Notes: generated by a model from the letters alone, not told the origin. A stretch of 64,000 bases of DNA from Beijerinckiaceae bacterium (GCA_024304885.1 JALJOM010000008.1:372001-436000); one strand, 5' to 3'. Positions 1 to 10,069 are shown, counted from the first letter of the stretch. Program-made: numbers and translations.

Positions 1-1
1 G

Positions 2-946
2 TCGGCGACGGAATCGATCAACCTCGTCGCGGCCTCCTTCGGAGAGGCCTACATCAAGGAAGGCGACGAGATCGTGCTCTCCGTCATGGAGCATCACGCC
101 AATATCGTGCCTTGGCATTTCCTGCGCGAGCGCAAGGGAGCCGTGCTGCGATGGGTGGACGTGGACGACGACGGTAATTTCTCGATCGAGGACTTCGAGA
201 AGGCTCTGAGCCCCAAGACCAAGATCGTCGCCATCACCCACATGTCGAACATGCTGGGCACGGTCACGCCGATCAAGGAGATCGTGCGGATCGCGCACGA
301 GCGCGGCATTCCCGTGCTCGTGGACGGCTCGCAGGGCGCCGTCCATCTCGAGGTCGACGTGCGTGATCTCGATGTGGATTTCTATGTGGTGACAGGCCAC
401 AAGCTCTACGGTCCGACCGGGATCGGCGCGCTCTACGGCAAGGCGGATTGGCTCGCGAAGATGCCGCCTTTCCTCGGCGGCGGCGAGATGATCAACGAGG
501 TCACCAAGGACAAGGTGACCTATAACGAGCCGCCGCATCGCTTCGAGGCGGGGACCCCGCCGATCGTCCAGGCGATCGGGCTCGGCGCCGCCGTAGACTA
601 TATGCAGAAGGTCGGGCGCGCCCGCATCCATGCCCATGAGATGGCACTCTCGGACTATGCGCACGAGAGGCTGTCGAAGATCAACTCGCTGCGGATCTTC
701 GGCCGCGCCAAGGGCAAGGGTGCGATCATCGCCTTCGAGATGAAGGGTGCGCACGCCCACGACGTCGCGACGATCATCGATCGCTCGGGCGTCGCTGTTC
801 GGGCCGGTACGCATTGCGCTCAACCTCTTCTCGCGCGGTTCGGCGTGACCTCGACGTGCCGAGCTTCCTTCGCGCTTTACAATACGTTCGAGGAAGTGGA
901 CAAATTGGCCGAGGCGCTGATCAAGGCCGAGGGCCTGTTTGCTTGA
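2..946 (+). CDS. sufS: SufS-type cysteine desulfurase (5' end outside window)
   Basis: PLP-dependent cysteine desulfurase that supplies persulfide sulfur to the SUF Fe-S assembly machinery. The reading frame is open from base 2 with no start codon, so the N terminus lies upstream of the window; 314 residues remain. Visible family marks are GATESINLVA-type sequence at the very edge, SVMEHHANIVPW, the PLP-lysine motif VTGHKLYGPTG, the phosphate-binding FEAGTPP, and the active-site loop RAGTHCAQP, whose Cys carries the persulfide. The C-terminal part (STCRASFALYNT) is complete. sufT follows 18 bases later, as at the end of alphaproteobacterial suf operons. Identity is firm; only the start is missing. 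Confidence 0.96.
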   Translation, partial: SATESINLVAASFGEAYIKEGDEIVLSVMEHHANIVPWHFLRERKGAVLRWVDVDDDGNFSIEDFEKALSPKTKIVAITHMSNMLGTVTPIKEIVRIAHERGIPVLVDGSQGAVHLEVDVRDLDVDFYVVTGHKLYGPTGIGALYGKADWLAKMPPFLGGGEMINEVTKDKVTYNEPPHRFEAGTPPIVQAIGLGAAVDYMQKVGRARIHAHEMALSDYAHERLSKINSLRIFGRAKGKGAIIAFEMKGAHAHDVATIIDRSGVAVRAGTHCAQPLLARFGVTSTCRASFALYNTFEEVDKLAEALIKAEGLFA

Positions 947-964
947 TCGAGGGAGAGTCCCGTC

Positions 965-1357
965 ATGGCCGAGTCACAGACCATCGATACCCTGGAGACC
1001 GCGCCGAACGAGCCGAAGTGGATCTTCGACGCCTCGGTCACCGAGCACGAGCGCACGCGCTACACGAACGACGTGGTTGCGGCCTTGAAGACGGTGTTCG
1101 ATCCCGAGATTCCGTGTGACGTCTACGAGCTCGGCCTCGTCTACAAGGTCGATATCGACGAGCATCGGCTGATCCGGATCGAGATGACGCTCACCGCGCC
1201 GGGTTGCCCGGTCGCTGGCGAGATCACTCGCATGATCGAGACCGCGGTCGGGACGGTGCCGGGAACGCTCGGCGTCATCGTCTCGATCGTCTTCGAGCCG
1301 CCCTGGGACCAGGGTCGCATGTCGGACGAGGCCCGCGTCTCGCTCGACATGTTCTGA
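965..1357 (+). CDS. sufT: SufT, MIP18/DUF59-family Fe-S assembly factor
   Basis: A 130-residue DUF59 (MIP18-like) protein. Family members assist Fe-S cluster maturation or transfer in the SUF pathway. The core contains DPEIPCDVYELGLVY and TAPGCPVAGEI, the typical DUF59 signatures including the reactive Cys of the APGCP loop, and a C-terminal EPPWDQGRMSDEAR segment shared by SUF-associated members. It begins with ATG 18 bases after sufS, so it is almost certainly co-transcribed. No sufA follows: a short hairpin repeat comes next, then convergent copA, so this appears to be the last gene of the suf operon. Confidence 0.9.
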   Translation: MAESQTIDTLETAPNEPKWIFDASVTEHERTRYTNDVVAALKTVFDPEIPCDVYELGLVYKVDIDEHRLIRIEMTLTAPGCPVAGEITRMIETAVGTVPGTLGVIVSIVFEPPWDQGRMSDEARVSLDMF

Positions 1358-1432
1358 GCGGCCGACCGAATTCAGCCATCGTCGGTTTTACCGACCGATG
1401 CGCCGCGCGGGCGATGTTCGCGGTCCGGTGCC

Positions 1433-1510
1433 GTCATTGCGAGCGTAGCGAAGCAATCCAGTCATTCCGACATTCCTGGAGTGCCTCGTCACTACGTTCC
1501 TCGCAATGAC
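1433..1510. repeat. REP-like hairpin element
   Basis: The segment starts GTCATTGCGAGCGTAGCG and ends CTACGTTCCTCGCAATGAC, giving long complementary arms around a loop that contains the AAGCAATCCAG core. This is the form of an extragenic palindrome common in Hyphomicrobiales genomes. It lies between the convergent ends of sufT and copA, where it could terminate or stabilise either transcript. The copy number in this genome cannot be judged from one window; only one such copy is seen here. Confidence 0.7.
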
Positions 1511-1535
1511 TGCTCGCCGTGGTCGTGCCCAGTCG

Positions 1536-3893
1536 TCAATCCATCGCGACCGTCCGTAGCCGCAGCGCATTGGCGACGACGCTGACCGAGGATAGCGACA
1601 TGGCCGCAGCCGCGATGATCGGCGACAGCAGGATGCCGAAGACCGGATAGAGCACACCGGCGGCAACGGGCACGCCCGCTGCGTTGTAGACGAAGGCGAA
1701 GAAGAGATTCTGCCGGATGTTGCGCATCGTCGCGGCCGACAGGCGACGGGCGCGCACGATACCTTGCAGATCCCCCTCGAGCAGCGTGACGCCGGCGCTC
1801 TCGATCGCGACGTCGGTGCCCGTGCCCATGGCGATCCCCACGTCGGCGGCCGCGAGCGCCGGGGCATCGTTCACCCCGTCGCCCGCCATGGCCACCACAC
1901 GGCCGTCCTTGCGCAGGCGCTCGACGACGGCACTCTTGCGGTCGGGCAGGACGTCGGCTTCCACCTCCTCGATCCCGAGCCTTCGTGCGACGGCCTCTGC
2001 CGTGGTGCGATTGTCGCCCGTCAGCATCACCACATGGATGCCGTCGGCTTTCAGGGCCTCGAGCGCTTGCGGGGTTGTGGGCTTGACCGGGTCGGCGATC
2101 GCGATCAACCCGGCCGCCACACCGTCGATGCCGACGAAGATGACCGTGGCGCCGTCGCGCCGCAGCGCCTCGGCCTCCTCCGCGAGCGGTTCGGTGGAAA
2201 CGCCGCTCGACTCGAGAAACGCGGCGTTTCCGATGACGAGAGCCTTGTCCTCGACGGTTCCCACGACGCCTTTACCCACGGGAGCGTCGAAACCCGTCGG
2301 CTCGGCCAGCGCGAGCTCGCGTGCCTCGGCGGCTTTCAGGATCGCCGTTGCGAGCGGATGCTCGCTCGCCCGCTCGAGGCTCGCGGCAAGGCGCAAGAGC
2401 TCGTCCTCGCCGATCTCACCTATGGCCCGGATTGCCACGACCTCGGGCTTGCCGCGCGTGAGCGTGCCGGTCTTGTCCACGACGATCGTGTCGATTTTCT
2501 CCATGCGCTCGAGCGCCTCGGCATTCTTGATGAGGACGCCCGAGCGCGCGCCGCGGCCGACGCCGACCATGATCGACATCGGCGTCGCGAGCCCGAGCGC
2601 GCAAGGACAGGCGATGATGAGCACCGACACCGCGGCGACGAGGCCGAAGCCGAGACGCGGCTCCGGCCCGAGCATCCCCCATGCGGCGAAAGCGAGGAGT
2701 GCGATCCCGATCACCGCGGGCACGAACCAGCCCGAGACCTGGTCGGCGAGACGCTGGATCGGCGCCCGGCTTCGCTGTGCCTCGGCGACCATCTGGACGA
2801 TGCGGGCGAGCAGCGTGTCGCGGCCGACCTTGTCGGCGCGCATCACGAACGTACCGGTCTGGTTCAGCGTCCCGGAAACGACCTTCGATCCCGCCTCCTT
2901 GGTGACCGGCATGGATTCGCCGGTGACGAGGGATTCGTCGATCGCGACACGGCCTTCGAGGATCACGCCATCGACGGGGACCTTCTCGCCCGGCCGGACG
3001 CGGAGCCTGTCGCCGACCAGGACCGCGTCGAGCGGGACGTCCTCGTCGCCGCCGTCGCCGCGGATCCGCCGTGCGGTCTTCGGCGCGAGGTCGAGGAGCG
3101 CCTTGATCGCGCCCGAGGTCTGCTCGCGGGCGCGAAGCTCGAGGACCTGGCCGAGCAGCACGAGGACGGTGATGACGGCTGCCGCCTCGAAATAGATCGC
3201 GACCGAACCGTCGGGGCCGCGGAATGCCGGGGGGAAGATGCCCGGCACGAGCGTTGCGACCACGCTATAGGCCCAAGCCACGCCCGTGCCCATGGCGATC
3301 AGCGTGAACATGTTGAGGTTGCGGGTGGCGAGGGACCTCGCGCCGCGCTCGAAGAAAGGCCAGCCGGCCCAGAGCACGACCGGGGTTGCGAGAAGGAGCT
3401 GCAGCAGGTTCGAGGTTTGCGGCGAAACGAACCTGTCGATGCCGAGAACATGCCCGCCCATCTCGAGCACGAGCACGGGAACGGTCAGGACGGCGCCGAT
3501 CCAGAACCGGCGCGTCATGTCGGCGAGCTCGGGATTTACGGCGGCTTCACCGACCACGATATCCGGCTCGAGCGCCATGCCGCAGATCGGGCAATTGCCG
3601 GGCTCCGGTCGCCGGATCTCGGGATGCATGGGGCAGACATAGACGGTGCCTTCGGGCACGGGGACGCCCGCGCGCGGCAATTGCTCCACATAGGCCGCCG
3701 GATCGGCGCCGAACTTGCCGTGGCACCTCGCCGAGCAGAAGTAATAAGTCTCTCCCTTGTGCTCGGCGCTGTGGCGCGCCGTCGCCGGATCGACCGTCAT
3801 GCCGCAGACGGGGTCCGTCACGAGGCCCGCGGTCGTGTGGTCGTGCCCCGCAGGGTGATGCGCATGGTCGGCATGCCCGTGATCCTGTGCCAT
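1536..3893 (-). CDS. copA: Heavy-metal (copper) P1B-type ATPase with YHS and HMBD N-terminal domains
   Basis: A 785-residue inner-membrane metal-exporting ATPase. From the N terminus it has a His-rich start ([15 protein letters not shown]), a YHS/TRASH-type module (VCGMTVDP...CSARCHGKF, about residues 29-68), a heavy-metal-binding module ([10 protein letters not shown]...CPICGMAL, about 84-110), transmembrane helices, the TGES actuator motif, the CPC ion-path motif in [12 protein letters not shown], the phosphorylation site DKTGTLT, SEHPLA, MLTGDN and [13 protein letters not shown] together with these N-terminal modules points to Cu(I) or Ag(I) export. The ATG at 3893 follows GGGAGGGACCC. It is convergent with the suf genes. 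The metal is assigned by family. Confidence 0.93.
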   Translation of the reverse strand: MAQDHGHADHAHHPAGHDHTTAGLVTDPVCGMTVDPATARHSAEHKGETYYFCSARCHGKFGADPAAYVEQLPRAGVPVPEGTVYVCPMHPEIRRPEPGNCPICGMALEPDIVVGEAAVNPELADMTRRFWIGAVLTVPVLVLEMGGHVLGIDRFVSPQTSNLLQLLLATPVVLWAGWPFFERGARSLATRNLNMFTLIAMGTGVAWAYSVVATLVPGIFPPAFRGPDGSVAIYFEAAAVITVLVLLGQVLELRAREQTSGAIKALLDLAPKTARRIRGDGGDEDVPLDAVLVGDRLRVRPGEKVPVDGVILEGRVAIDESLVTGESMPVTKEAGSKVVSGTLNQTGTFVMRADKVGRDTLLARIVQMVAEAQRSRAPIQRLADQVSGWFVPAVIGIALLAFAAWGMLGPEPRLGFGLVAAVSVLIIACPCALGLATPMSIMVGVGRGARSGVLIKNAEALERMEKIDTIVVDKTGTLTRGKPEVVAIRAIGEIGEDELLRLAASLERASEHPLATAILKAAEARELALAEPTGFDAPVGKGVVGTVEDKALVIGNAAFLESSGVSTEPLAEEAEALRRDGATVIFVGIDGVAAGLIAIADPVKPTTPQALEALKADGIHVVMLTGDNRTTAEAVARRLGIEEVEADVLPDRKSAVVERLRKDGRVVAMAGDGVNDAPALAAADVGIAMGTGTDVAIESAGVTLLEGDLQGIVRARRLSAATMRNIRQNLFFAFVYNAAGVPVAAGVLYPVFGILLSPIIAAAAMSLSSVSVVANALRLRTVAMD

Positions 3894-4027
3894 GGGTCCC
3901 TCCCGGGGTCGCGACGGGGCGCGGTCGGCACCAGGTGCGCTGCCGCCGCTGCCTTCGTTGCACGGGAGTATAGGTCAGGCGCGCGTCGGGCGATATGCTG
4001 CGCCGGCCGGCCCTCTCGAAACCGGGG

Positions 4028-5545
4028 CTACTGCCCTCGCCCGGCCTTGGTCGCGAAGCGTACTGCCTCTTCCGCCGCGCGGAACAAGGCCTGCGCCTTG
4101 TTGATACACTCGCGCTGCTCGGACGCCGGATCGGAATCGTAGACGATGCCGGCGCCCGCCTGGACATGCATCGTTCCGTCCTTGACGACGGCCGTGCGCA
4201 GCACGATGCACGTGTCCATCTCGCCCGCGGCGCCGAAATAGCCGATGCAGCCGCCGTAGATCCCGCGCTTGTCGGTCTCGAGCTCGTCGATGATCTCCAT
4301 CGCGCGGACCTTGGGCGCGCCGGAGACCGTCCCTGCGGGGAAGCCCGCGCAGAGCGCATCGATCACGTCGTGGGTCTTGCCGAGCCTGCCCTCGACGTTG
4401 GAGACGATGTGCATCACATGGCTGTAGCGCTCGATCGCGAAGCTCTCGGTCACCTTCACCGAGGCGATCTCGGCGACACGCCCCACGTCGTTGCGGCCGA
4501 GATCGAGCAGCATCAGATGCTCGGCGCGCTCCTTCTCGTCGGCGAGGAGCTCGGCGGCGAGTCTCTCGTCCTCCTCCGGTGTGGCGCCGCGCCAACGGGT
4601 GCCGGCGATCGGGCGGATCGTGACCTTGCCGTCGCGTACGCGCACGAGGATCTCGGGGCTCGAGCAGACGATCTGGAAGGCGCCGAGGTCGAGATAGCAG
4701 AGGAACGGCGCCGGGTTGATCCGCCGCAGCGCACGGTAGAGCGAGAAGGCCGGAAGCGCGAATGGCGCGGAGAAGCGCTGCGACAGCACGACCTGGAATA
4801 TATCTCCGGCGCAGATATATTCCTTCGCCTGCTCGACCATCGCGAGGAAGCGCGCCTCGCTCGTGTTGGACGTGGGCGGGATCGCGAGCAGGAGCGGATC
4901 GGCCGCGCCCGGCGGCTGCGCCAGCGTGCCTTCGAGCGTCGCCACGACCGCCTCGAGCCGCAGGAGCGCCTTCTCGTAGGCGGCCTTGGCGGCAATCCCC
5001 TCGGCCGGGCGCAACGGCGTCGCGACGAGAATCTCGTCCTTCACGTTGTCGAACACGACCATGACGGTCGGGCGGAGCAGGAGCGCGTCGGGAACCCCGA
5101 TCGGATCGGGCTTGGCCTCGCCGAGGCGCTCCATCTGCCGCACCATGTCGTAGCCGAGATAGCCGAAGATGCCGGCCGCCATGGGTGGGTGGTCGCCGCG
5201 CGGAAGGATCCGCGACTCGGCGACGAGCGCGCGCAAGGACTCGAGCGGCGGTGTGGCGCAGGGCACGAAATCCGCCCGATCCTCGAGCGCGCGACGGTTG
5301 ATCTCGGCCTTGCCGCCACAGGTCCGCCACAGGATATCGGGATCGAGGCCGATCATGGAGTAGCGGCCTCGTGCGGCGCCGCCTTCCACCGACTCGAGCA
5401 GGAAGGTGAAGCCGTCACGGGTCGCCGACAATTTCATGAAGGCGGAGACGGGCGTCTCGAGGTCCGCGACGAGGCGGATGGTCACGAGGCACGCGCGACC
5501 CTCGGCATAGGCGTCGGCGCAAGCCTCGAACGACGGCTCGAACAT
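4028..5545 (-). CDS. trpE: Anthranilate synthase component I
   Basis: TrpE converts chorismate to anthranilate, using ammonia from TrpG, in the first committed step of tryptophan synthesis. The 505-residue length is normal for the single-subunit form. The chorismate-binding domain is clear in the C-terminal half: PIAGTRWRG, ERAEHLMLLDLGRNDVG, FPAGTVSGAPKVRAMEII, GIYGGCIGYFG and VQAGAGIVYDSDP. The N-terminal regulatory part carries LLESVEGG, the region that forms the tryptophan-binding site in the family. It starts 4 bases after the ppiD-like gene ends, so the two are probably co-transcribed. trpG is not adjacent. No leader-peptide attenuator was seen in the tiny gap. Confidence 0.95.
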   Translation of the reverse strand: MFEPSFEACADAYAEGRACLVTIRLVADLETPVSAFMKLSATRDGFTFLLESVEGGAARGRYSMIGLDPDILWRTCGGKAEINRRALEDRADFVPCATPPLESLRALVAESRILPRGDHPPMAAGIFGYLGYDMVRQMERLGEAKPDPIGVPDALLLRPTVMVVFDNVKDEILVATPLRPAEGIAAKAAYEKALLRLEAVVATLEGTLAQPPGAADPLLLAIPPTSNTSEARFLAMVEQAKEYICAGDIFQVVLSQRFSAPFALPAFSLYRALRRINPAPFLCYLDLGAFQIVCSSPEILVRVRDGKVTIRPIAGTRWRGATPEEDERLAAELLADEKERAEHLMLLDLGRNDVGRVAEIASVKVTESFAIERYSHVMHIVSNVEGRLGKTHDVIDALCAGFPAGTVSGAPKVRAMEIIDELETDKRGIYGGCIGYFGAAGEMDTCIVLRTAVVKDGTMHVQAGAGIVYDSDPASEQRECINKAQALFRAAEEAVRFATKAGRGQ

Positions 5546-5549
5546 GGAG

Positions 5550-7463
5550 TCAGTTGAGGTCGGAGGAGGAGCCGAGCGCCGACGCGAGGGCGCGCTCGTT
5601 CACCTTCACTCCGAGATCGCTCTGCAGCTTGGCGAGATATTGCCCGAGCACGTCCTCCACGATCGCCTGCTTGACCTGGCGTGAGACCGCGACGAGCGAT
5701 GCGTCGGCGGGGTTGAACGGCGGGACCTCGGCGCCGACCACGCGGAAGACGAGGCGGCTGCCGTCGTCGAGTTCGGTCGAGCCGACGCCCTCGACACCGA
5801 TGCCGAAGACCTGGGACGCAGCTTTCGCAGCCGGGCCCTCTCCGCCGGAGCGCTCGAGGTTCTTCGCGTGCTGAACCTCGAGATTGCCCTCGGACGCAGC
5901 GACGACGGCAAGCGTTTCCCCGTCCTCGAGCCGCTTGACGAGATCCGCCGCCTTGGCCGACAGCCGCTTGGCGATCTCGTCGTCCCGCCAAGCCTTCGTG
6001 ACCTCCGGCTTCACTTCGCCGAAGCCTTTTTGCCGGGCCGGGGTGATGCCCGTGAGCTCGAACCATTGGTAGCCGCCGTCGCGCGTGCGCAAGGTCTCGT
6101 TGTCCACGCCGACATCGGAGGCGAACACGGCCTTCATGAGGGGGGCATCGGTCGCGATCCCCTCCACCTGCTTGCCCTGTATATCGGTCCCGAGCGGGTC
6201 GATCGAACCGACATTGCGAACCTCGAGACCGAGCCCTTCCACGGCTTCGCCGAGCGACTTGCCGGCGGCACGCCGGTCCTCGATCGTGTCGTGGACACGC
6301 CCGACCTCGGCGCGGGCGCGCTGCGCCGCGATCTCGCGCTTCAGCTCCGCCGCGACCTCGGAATAGGGCTTCAGCGTCGAGGGCACGATCTCGGTGACGC
6401 GCACGAGCACGGTCCCGAACGGGGTCGCGATCGGCCCGCTGACCCCGCCGCGGGGCAGGGCGAAGGCCGCCTCGGCCACATTCTTGTCGGCGAAGGCGCC
6501 GCGCGCCAAGGTGCCGAGGCTCGCATCCTTCGCCGCGAGATTTTTCTCGGCGAGAAGCTGGTCGAAGGTCTTGCCCGAGTCGAGGCTCACCCGGGCGGCC
6601 CCGGCCGAGGTCTCGTCGGGGAACACGATCTGCTCGACGGCGCGCTTCTCCGGCGTGCCGTAGCGATCGGCCTTGACCTCCTCGTAGCGCTTCAGGGCGT
6701 CGGCATTGGTGACCGCGTCGGGCTTGGCGAGGCTCGTCGGCGTGACCGCGAGGGTCACGAAGCTGCGATATTCGGGAACGCCGTAGAGCTCCTGCCGCTC
6801 GTCGAAATATTTCTTCAGCTCCTCTTCGGACGGGTCGGGGATGGTGCCGGCCGCAGAGGTCGGAAGCACGAAATAGTCGATCGCGCGCCGCTCCGTCTGG
6901 AACTGGTGGATGGCGGTGAGCATCGCCTGCGGCACGTCGAGCCCATGGGTCAGCGCGTCGATGACGGCTCCACGCAGGGCCTGGGCCCGCTGCTCGGTCA
7001 AGTAGCCGTGCTGCGTCAAGCCGTTGTCGCGCAGGATCGAGTCGAACCTTCTCTGGTCGAACTGGCCGGTGATCCCGCGGAACATCGGGTCCTTCGCGAC
7101 CTGCCTCGTGACCTCGTCGTCGGAAAGGCCGAGCCCGAGGGCGCGCACCTCTTGATCGAGCGCGGCATTGCCGACGAGGCGTTGCAGCACCTGCTGATCG
7201 ATTCCGAGCATGCGCGCCTCCTCGTTCGTGACCGCGCGCCGCGCCGTGCGCTGGAGGCGCTGCAGCTCGGCCTGATAGGCGCTGCGATAGGCGTCGACAC
7301 CGATCTCCGTCTTGCCGACCTTGACGAGATCGCCGACGCCGAAGCCGCGAAAGATGTCGCCGATGCCCCAGATCGCGAAGCTCACGATGATGAGGCCGAG
7401 CACGATGGTCATGAGGGTGCGGCCGACGAATCCTTTCGTCGCGGTGCGCATGGCTTCGAGCAT
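5550..7463 (-). CDS. SurA_N/PpiC-type peptidyl-prolyl isomerase, PpiD-like periplasmic chaperone
   Basis: A 637-residue inner-membrane-anchored foldase for exported proteins. A single N-terminal transmembrane helix (VLGLIIVSFAIWGIGDIF, about residues 18-35) follows a basic start, a SurA-N-like region comes next (around AYQAELQRLQ), and a parvulin-like (PpiC) segment lies in the middle (around PEKRAVEQIVFPDE...FADKNVAEAAFALP). This is the PpiD architecture and its usual length. It sits just upstream of trpE and divergent from tpiA, an arrangement common in Hyphomicrobiales. Whether the parvulin domain has isomerase activity cannot be told from sequence. M5 is an alternative start. Confidence 0.88.
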   Translation of the reverse strand: MLEAMRTATKGFVGRTLMTIVLGLIIVSFAIWGIGDIFRGFGVGDLVKVGKTEIGVDAYRSAYQAELQRLQRTARRAVTNEEARMLGIDQQVLQRLVGNAALDQEVRALGLGLSDDEVTRQVAKDPMFRGITGQFDQRRFDSILRDNGLTQHGYLTEQRAQALRGAVIDALTHGLDVPQAMLTAIHQFQTERRAIDYFVLPTSAAGTIPDPSEEELKKYFDERQELYGVPEYRSFVTLAVTPTSLAKPDAVTNADALKRYEEVKADRYGTPEKRAVEQIVFPDETSAGAARVSLDSGKTFDQLLAEKNLAAKDASLGTLARGAFADKNVAEAAFALPRGGVSGPIATPFGTVLVRVTEIVPSTLKPYSEVAAELKREIAAQRARAEVGRVHDTIEDRRAAGKSLGEAVEGLGLEVRNVGSIDPLGTDIQGKQVEGIATDAPLMKAVFASDVGVDNETLRTRDGGYQWFELTGITPARQKGFGEVKPEVTKAWRDDEIAKRLSAKAADLVKRLEDGETLAVVAASEGNLEVQHAKNLERSGGEGPAAKAASQVFGIGVEGVGSTELDDGSRLVFRVVGAEVPPFNPADASLVAVSRQVKQAIVEDVLGQYLAKLQSDLGVKVNERALASALGSSSDLN

Positions 7464-7579
7464 CTGGGACGGGTCTCTTTCGGTCGCGGCAGAGCCGGGC
7501 TTTCCTGGATCGGGCCGCGACTATATGAACTGAGGTGTTCTCTTGCAACGCGCCGCAGGTCGGCCGACGGAAATGCCAC

Positions 7580-8338
7580 ATGGGGCCGAGACCACGTCCG
7601 CTGGTAGCCGGGAACTGGAAGATGAACGGCCTGCGCAGTAACCTCGACGAGGTCGCGGCGATCTGCGCTCGTGTCGCGAAAGCCGGAGCCGGGCCGGCCG
7701 AGGTCGTGATCTGCCCGCCGGCGACGCTGCTCGTGGCGGCGGCAGCGATCTCGGCGGGGACCGGCGTCGGCCTCGGCGGGCAGGATTGCCATGTCGAGCC
7801 CTCCGGTGCCTTCACCGGCGACCTCTCGGCCGAGATGCTGAAGGACGCGGGCGCGGCTTACGTGATCCTCGGCCATTCCGAGCGCCGTGCCGGCCATGGC
7901 GAGTCGAGCGCGCTCGTCAGCGCCAAGGCTTCGGCCGCGCACCGCGCGGGGCTCACCGCAATCATCTGCGTGGGGGAGACGCGAGAGGAGCGCGAGGCAG
8001 GGGAGGCTTTGCGGGTCGTCGGAGAGCAGCTCGCGGGCTCGATCCCCGAGGATTTCCCGCTAGAGGCTTTCGTGATCGCCTACGAGCCGGTGTGGGCGAT
8101 CGGCACCGGGCTCACGCCCACACCCGCGGATGTCGCCGAGATGCATCGTTTCATCAGGGAGCGTGTGGGCTCGGCTCGTCCCGGTGGCGCCGCCACATTG
8201 CGTCTTCTCTACGGTGGGTCGGTGAAGCCCGCCAACGCGGCCGAGCTGATGGCGGTCGAGAATGTGGATGGTGCGCTCGTCGGCGGCGCGAGCCTCGTCG
8301 CCGAGGATTTCCTCGCGATCGCCGGGGTGTATCGGTAG
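7580..8338 (+). CDS. tpiA: Triosephosphate isomerase
   Basis: TpiA interconverts dihydroxyacetone phosphate and glyceraldehyde 3-phosphate. The 252-residue form beginning at ATG 7580 ([16 protein letters not shown]) matches the family length; the frame is open 45 bases further upstream, but that extension is not family-like. Catalytic residues are all present: Lys of NWKMN, His of ILGHSERR, Glu of [11 protein letters not shown], and the phosphate-binding LLYGGSVKP and ALVGGASL loops. It is divergent from the ppiD-like gene and stands alone; the next gene is on the opposite strand. Confidence 0.96.
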   Translation: MGPRPRPLVAGNWKMNGLRSNLDEVAAICARVAKAGAGPAEVVICPPATLLVAAAAISAGTGVGLGGQDCHVEPSGAFTGDLSAEMLKDAGAAYVILGHSERRAGHGESSALVSAKASAAHRAGLTAIICVGETREEREAGEALRVVGEQLAGSIPEDFPLEAFVIAYEPVWAIGTGLTPTPADVAEMHRFIRERVGSARPGGAATLRLLYGGSVKPANAAELMAVENVDGALVGGASLVAEDFLAIAGVYR

Positions 8339-8350
8339 AGGCTCGGGCTC

Positions 8351-9817
8351 TCAGACGTCCTTGAACGCGAAAGGCGAGACGGTGCGTGTCGAGTCGTCGA
8401 CGAGGAGCGGCCGCAAGGCCGGCGGCGCGGCGCGTTGTGGGCAGGCGGGCCGATCGCAGAGCCGGCAATTGATCCCGATCGGCACGGCGTCGAGGGCAGA
8501 GAGATCGAGCTTCTTGCCGTAGACGAGCCGGCGCGCATGCTTGATCTCGCAGCCGAGCCCGATCGCGAAGCGCGGCTCGATGCGGCCGAAGGGCGTGATC
8601 GCGCGGCGCACCGTACGGGCGATCGAGAACCATTGCGAGCCGTCCGGCAGCTCCACGACCTCTGTCAGGATCTTGCCGGGCTCGGTGAAGGTCGCGTGGA
8701 TATTCCACAAGGGGCAGGTGCCGCCCGAGTGCGCGAAGGGAAACCGCGCGGACGAGAAGCGCTTCGACACGTTTCCGGCGATATCCACGCGGACCAGGAA
8801 GAACGGGATGCCGCGCGCCGTCGGCCGTGCCAGCGTGGTCAGCCGATGCGCCACCTGCTCGAAGCTCGCCCCGAAGCGCGCGCCGAGGAGCTCGACGTCG
8901 TAGGCGAGTAGCTCGGCCGCCTCGTGAAACCGTGCATAGGGCATCATCAGGGCGCCGGCGAAGTAGTTGGCGAGCGTGATCCGCAGGAGCTTGCGCGTCA
9001 GCTCGTCCTGCGGCTCGAGCCGTGCCGCGAGCGTGCTCGCGAGCGTCCCGAACTCGGTCAGGGCCAATTGATAGGCGGTCTGGAAGGTCCGCCCCGAATG
9101 GTCCATGACCTCGGAAATCATCAGCTGGCGGCGGTGATGATCGAACCAGCGCAGCCGATCGCCCATGACCTCGAGCGGAAGGATGCGCACGCGAATGCCG
9201 TGGCGCGCCCGCAGATGCTCGCAGAGCGCGAGGAAGAGGTCGTGCCCCGTCGCGTCGATGGTCGCGGCGAAGCTCTCGGCGGCCTCCTCGAGCTCGGGAA
9301 AATGGTTGCGCGCCTCCTGCAGGATGGTGCGGATTCGGTCGATCGGACTGTCGCCGAGCCGGGGCTCGGCGCGGTCCCGGTCGCCGCCGGCGAGGAGCCC
9401 GGCCTCGCCCGCCTCCCGCGCGGCCGAGTAGGCGCGATAGAGCCTCGTCATCGCGGCGACGAGCGCGGGCGAATGCTCGGCCGCGTCCTGGACCTCGGCG
9501 CGCGGGACCGTGGCCTCGCGAAACAAGGGATCGGTCAGGATTTGCTCGACCTCGGCGACCGACTGATCCGCCGCGCTCTCGATGAAATCGCGCGGGTCGA
9601 GGCCATAGACGTCGGTGAGGCGGAGCAGGACCTGGATCGTGAGCGGGCGCTGGTTGCGCTCCATGAGGTTCAGGTAGCTCGGCGAGACGTCGAGCTCCTC
9701 GGCCATGCGGGCCTGGGTCAGCTGACGCTCGCGGCGCAAGCGTTTCAGCCGCGGTCCGGCGAAGATCTTGCGTTGCGTGCTGGGCTCGATCGCCATCGTG
9801 CGGCGCCGGTTTGTCAT
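8351..9817 (-). CDS. XRE-family regulator with IrrE-like and DUF2083 domains (short-chain acyl / glyoxylate regulator type)
   Basis: A 488-residue transcription factor with an N-terminal XRE helix-turn-helix (about residues 24-78, including LTQARMAEELDVSPSYLN), a central ImmA/IrrE-like region (about 190-310) and a C-terminal DUF2083 domain with a Cys cluster, CRLCDRPACPQR. The same layout occurs in the RamB and MccR/ScfR group, regulators of acetate, glyoxylate and propionyl-CoA metabolism. It is divergent from isocitrate lyase, which fits control of aceA and itself. The true start may be M8 at 9796. No HExxH metallopeptidase motif is seen in the IrrE part, so it is probably sensory rather than proteolytic. 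Target and ligand are inferred. Confidence 0.85.
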   Translation of the reverse strand: MTNRRRTMAIEPSTQRKIFAGPRLKRLRRERQLTQARMAEELDVSPSYLNLMERNQRPLTIQVLLRLTDVYGLDPRDFIESAADQSVAEVEQILTDPLFREATVPRAEVQDAAEHSPALVAAMTRLYRAYSAAREAGEAGLLAGGDRDRAEPRLGDSPIDRIRTILQEARNHFPELEEAAESFAATIDATGHDLFLALCEHLRARHGIRVRILPLEVMGDRLRWFDHHRRQLMISEVMDHSGRTFQTAYQLALTEFGTLASTLAARLEPQDELTRKLLRITLANYFAGALMMPYARFHEAAELLAYDVELLGARFGASFEQVAHRLTTLARPTARGIPFFLVRVDIAGNVSKRFSSARFPFAHSGGTCPLWNIHATFTEPGKILTEVVELPDGSQWFSIARTVRRAITPFGRIEPRFAIGLGCEIKHARRLVYGKKLDLSALDAVPIGINCRLCDRPACPQRAAPPALRPLLVDDSTRTVSPFAFKDV

Positions 9818-9821
9818 GAAC

Positions 9822-9850
9822 TTTACAGCGACACTATATTACACCGTAAA
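9822..9850. promoter_or_regulatory. Candidate operator in the regulator/aceA divergent gap
   Basis: An AT-rich inverted repeat with TTTAC at 9822-9826 and GTAAA at 9846-9850, separated by 19 bases. It lies just upstream of the XRE regulator start. A second inverted pair follows toward aceA (GACAAG at 9856-9861, CTTGTC at 9886-9891). Either could bind the divergent regulator; the assignment rests on position and symmetry only. Confidence 0.35.
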
Positions 9851-9926
9851 AATCTGACAAGTGGACCTCATTCCGTGACATAATGCTTGTCGCGAGGCAG
9901 GCATTTGCCCTTAGTGTGAGCATGAC

Positions 9927-9957
9927 CGTCCGCCCATCGTGCGGACGCTGTCGTTTT
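9927..9957 (+). terminator. Terminator-like hairpin in the aceA leader
   Basis: A perfect 7-bp stem, CGTCCGC at 9927-9933 and GCGGACG at 9941-9947, is followed within a few bases by a run of five T (9953-9957). It lies about 110 bases upstream of the aceA start in the aceA direction. It could be an attenuator-type element in the leader or the end of a short upstream RNA. Confidence 0.4.
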
Positions 9958-10069
9958 TGGTGAACCGCCCCGCGCCCTCGGCGCGCAGGATAGGCGGCTC
10001 ATTCCAGTGATGCTCGGCGGAAAGCCCGCACATGCGCAAGGCGCATGCAATCGGAGACCAGCGCGCGCG

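Noticed and set aside
1764-4142. Long open frame on the plus strand opposite copA
   Set aside because: Antisense shadow of a well-supported ATPase gene in GC-rich DNA; its Arg/His/Asp-rich translation has no family features.
3995-5557. Long open frame on the plus strand opposite trpE
   Set aside because: Antisense shadow of trpE; no ribosome site and no known domain.
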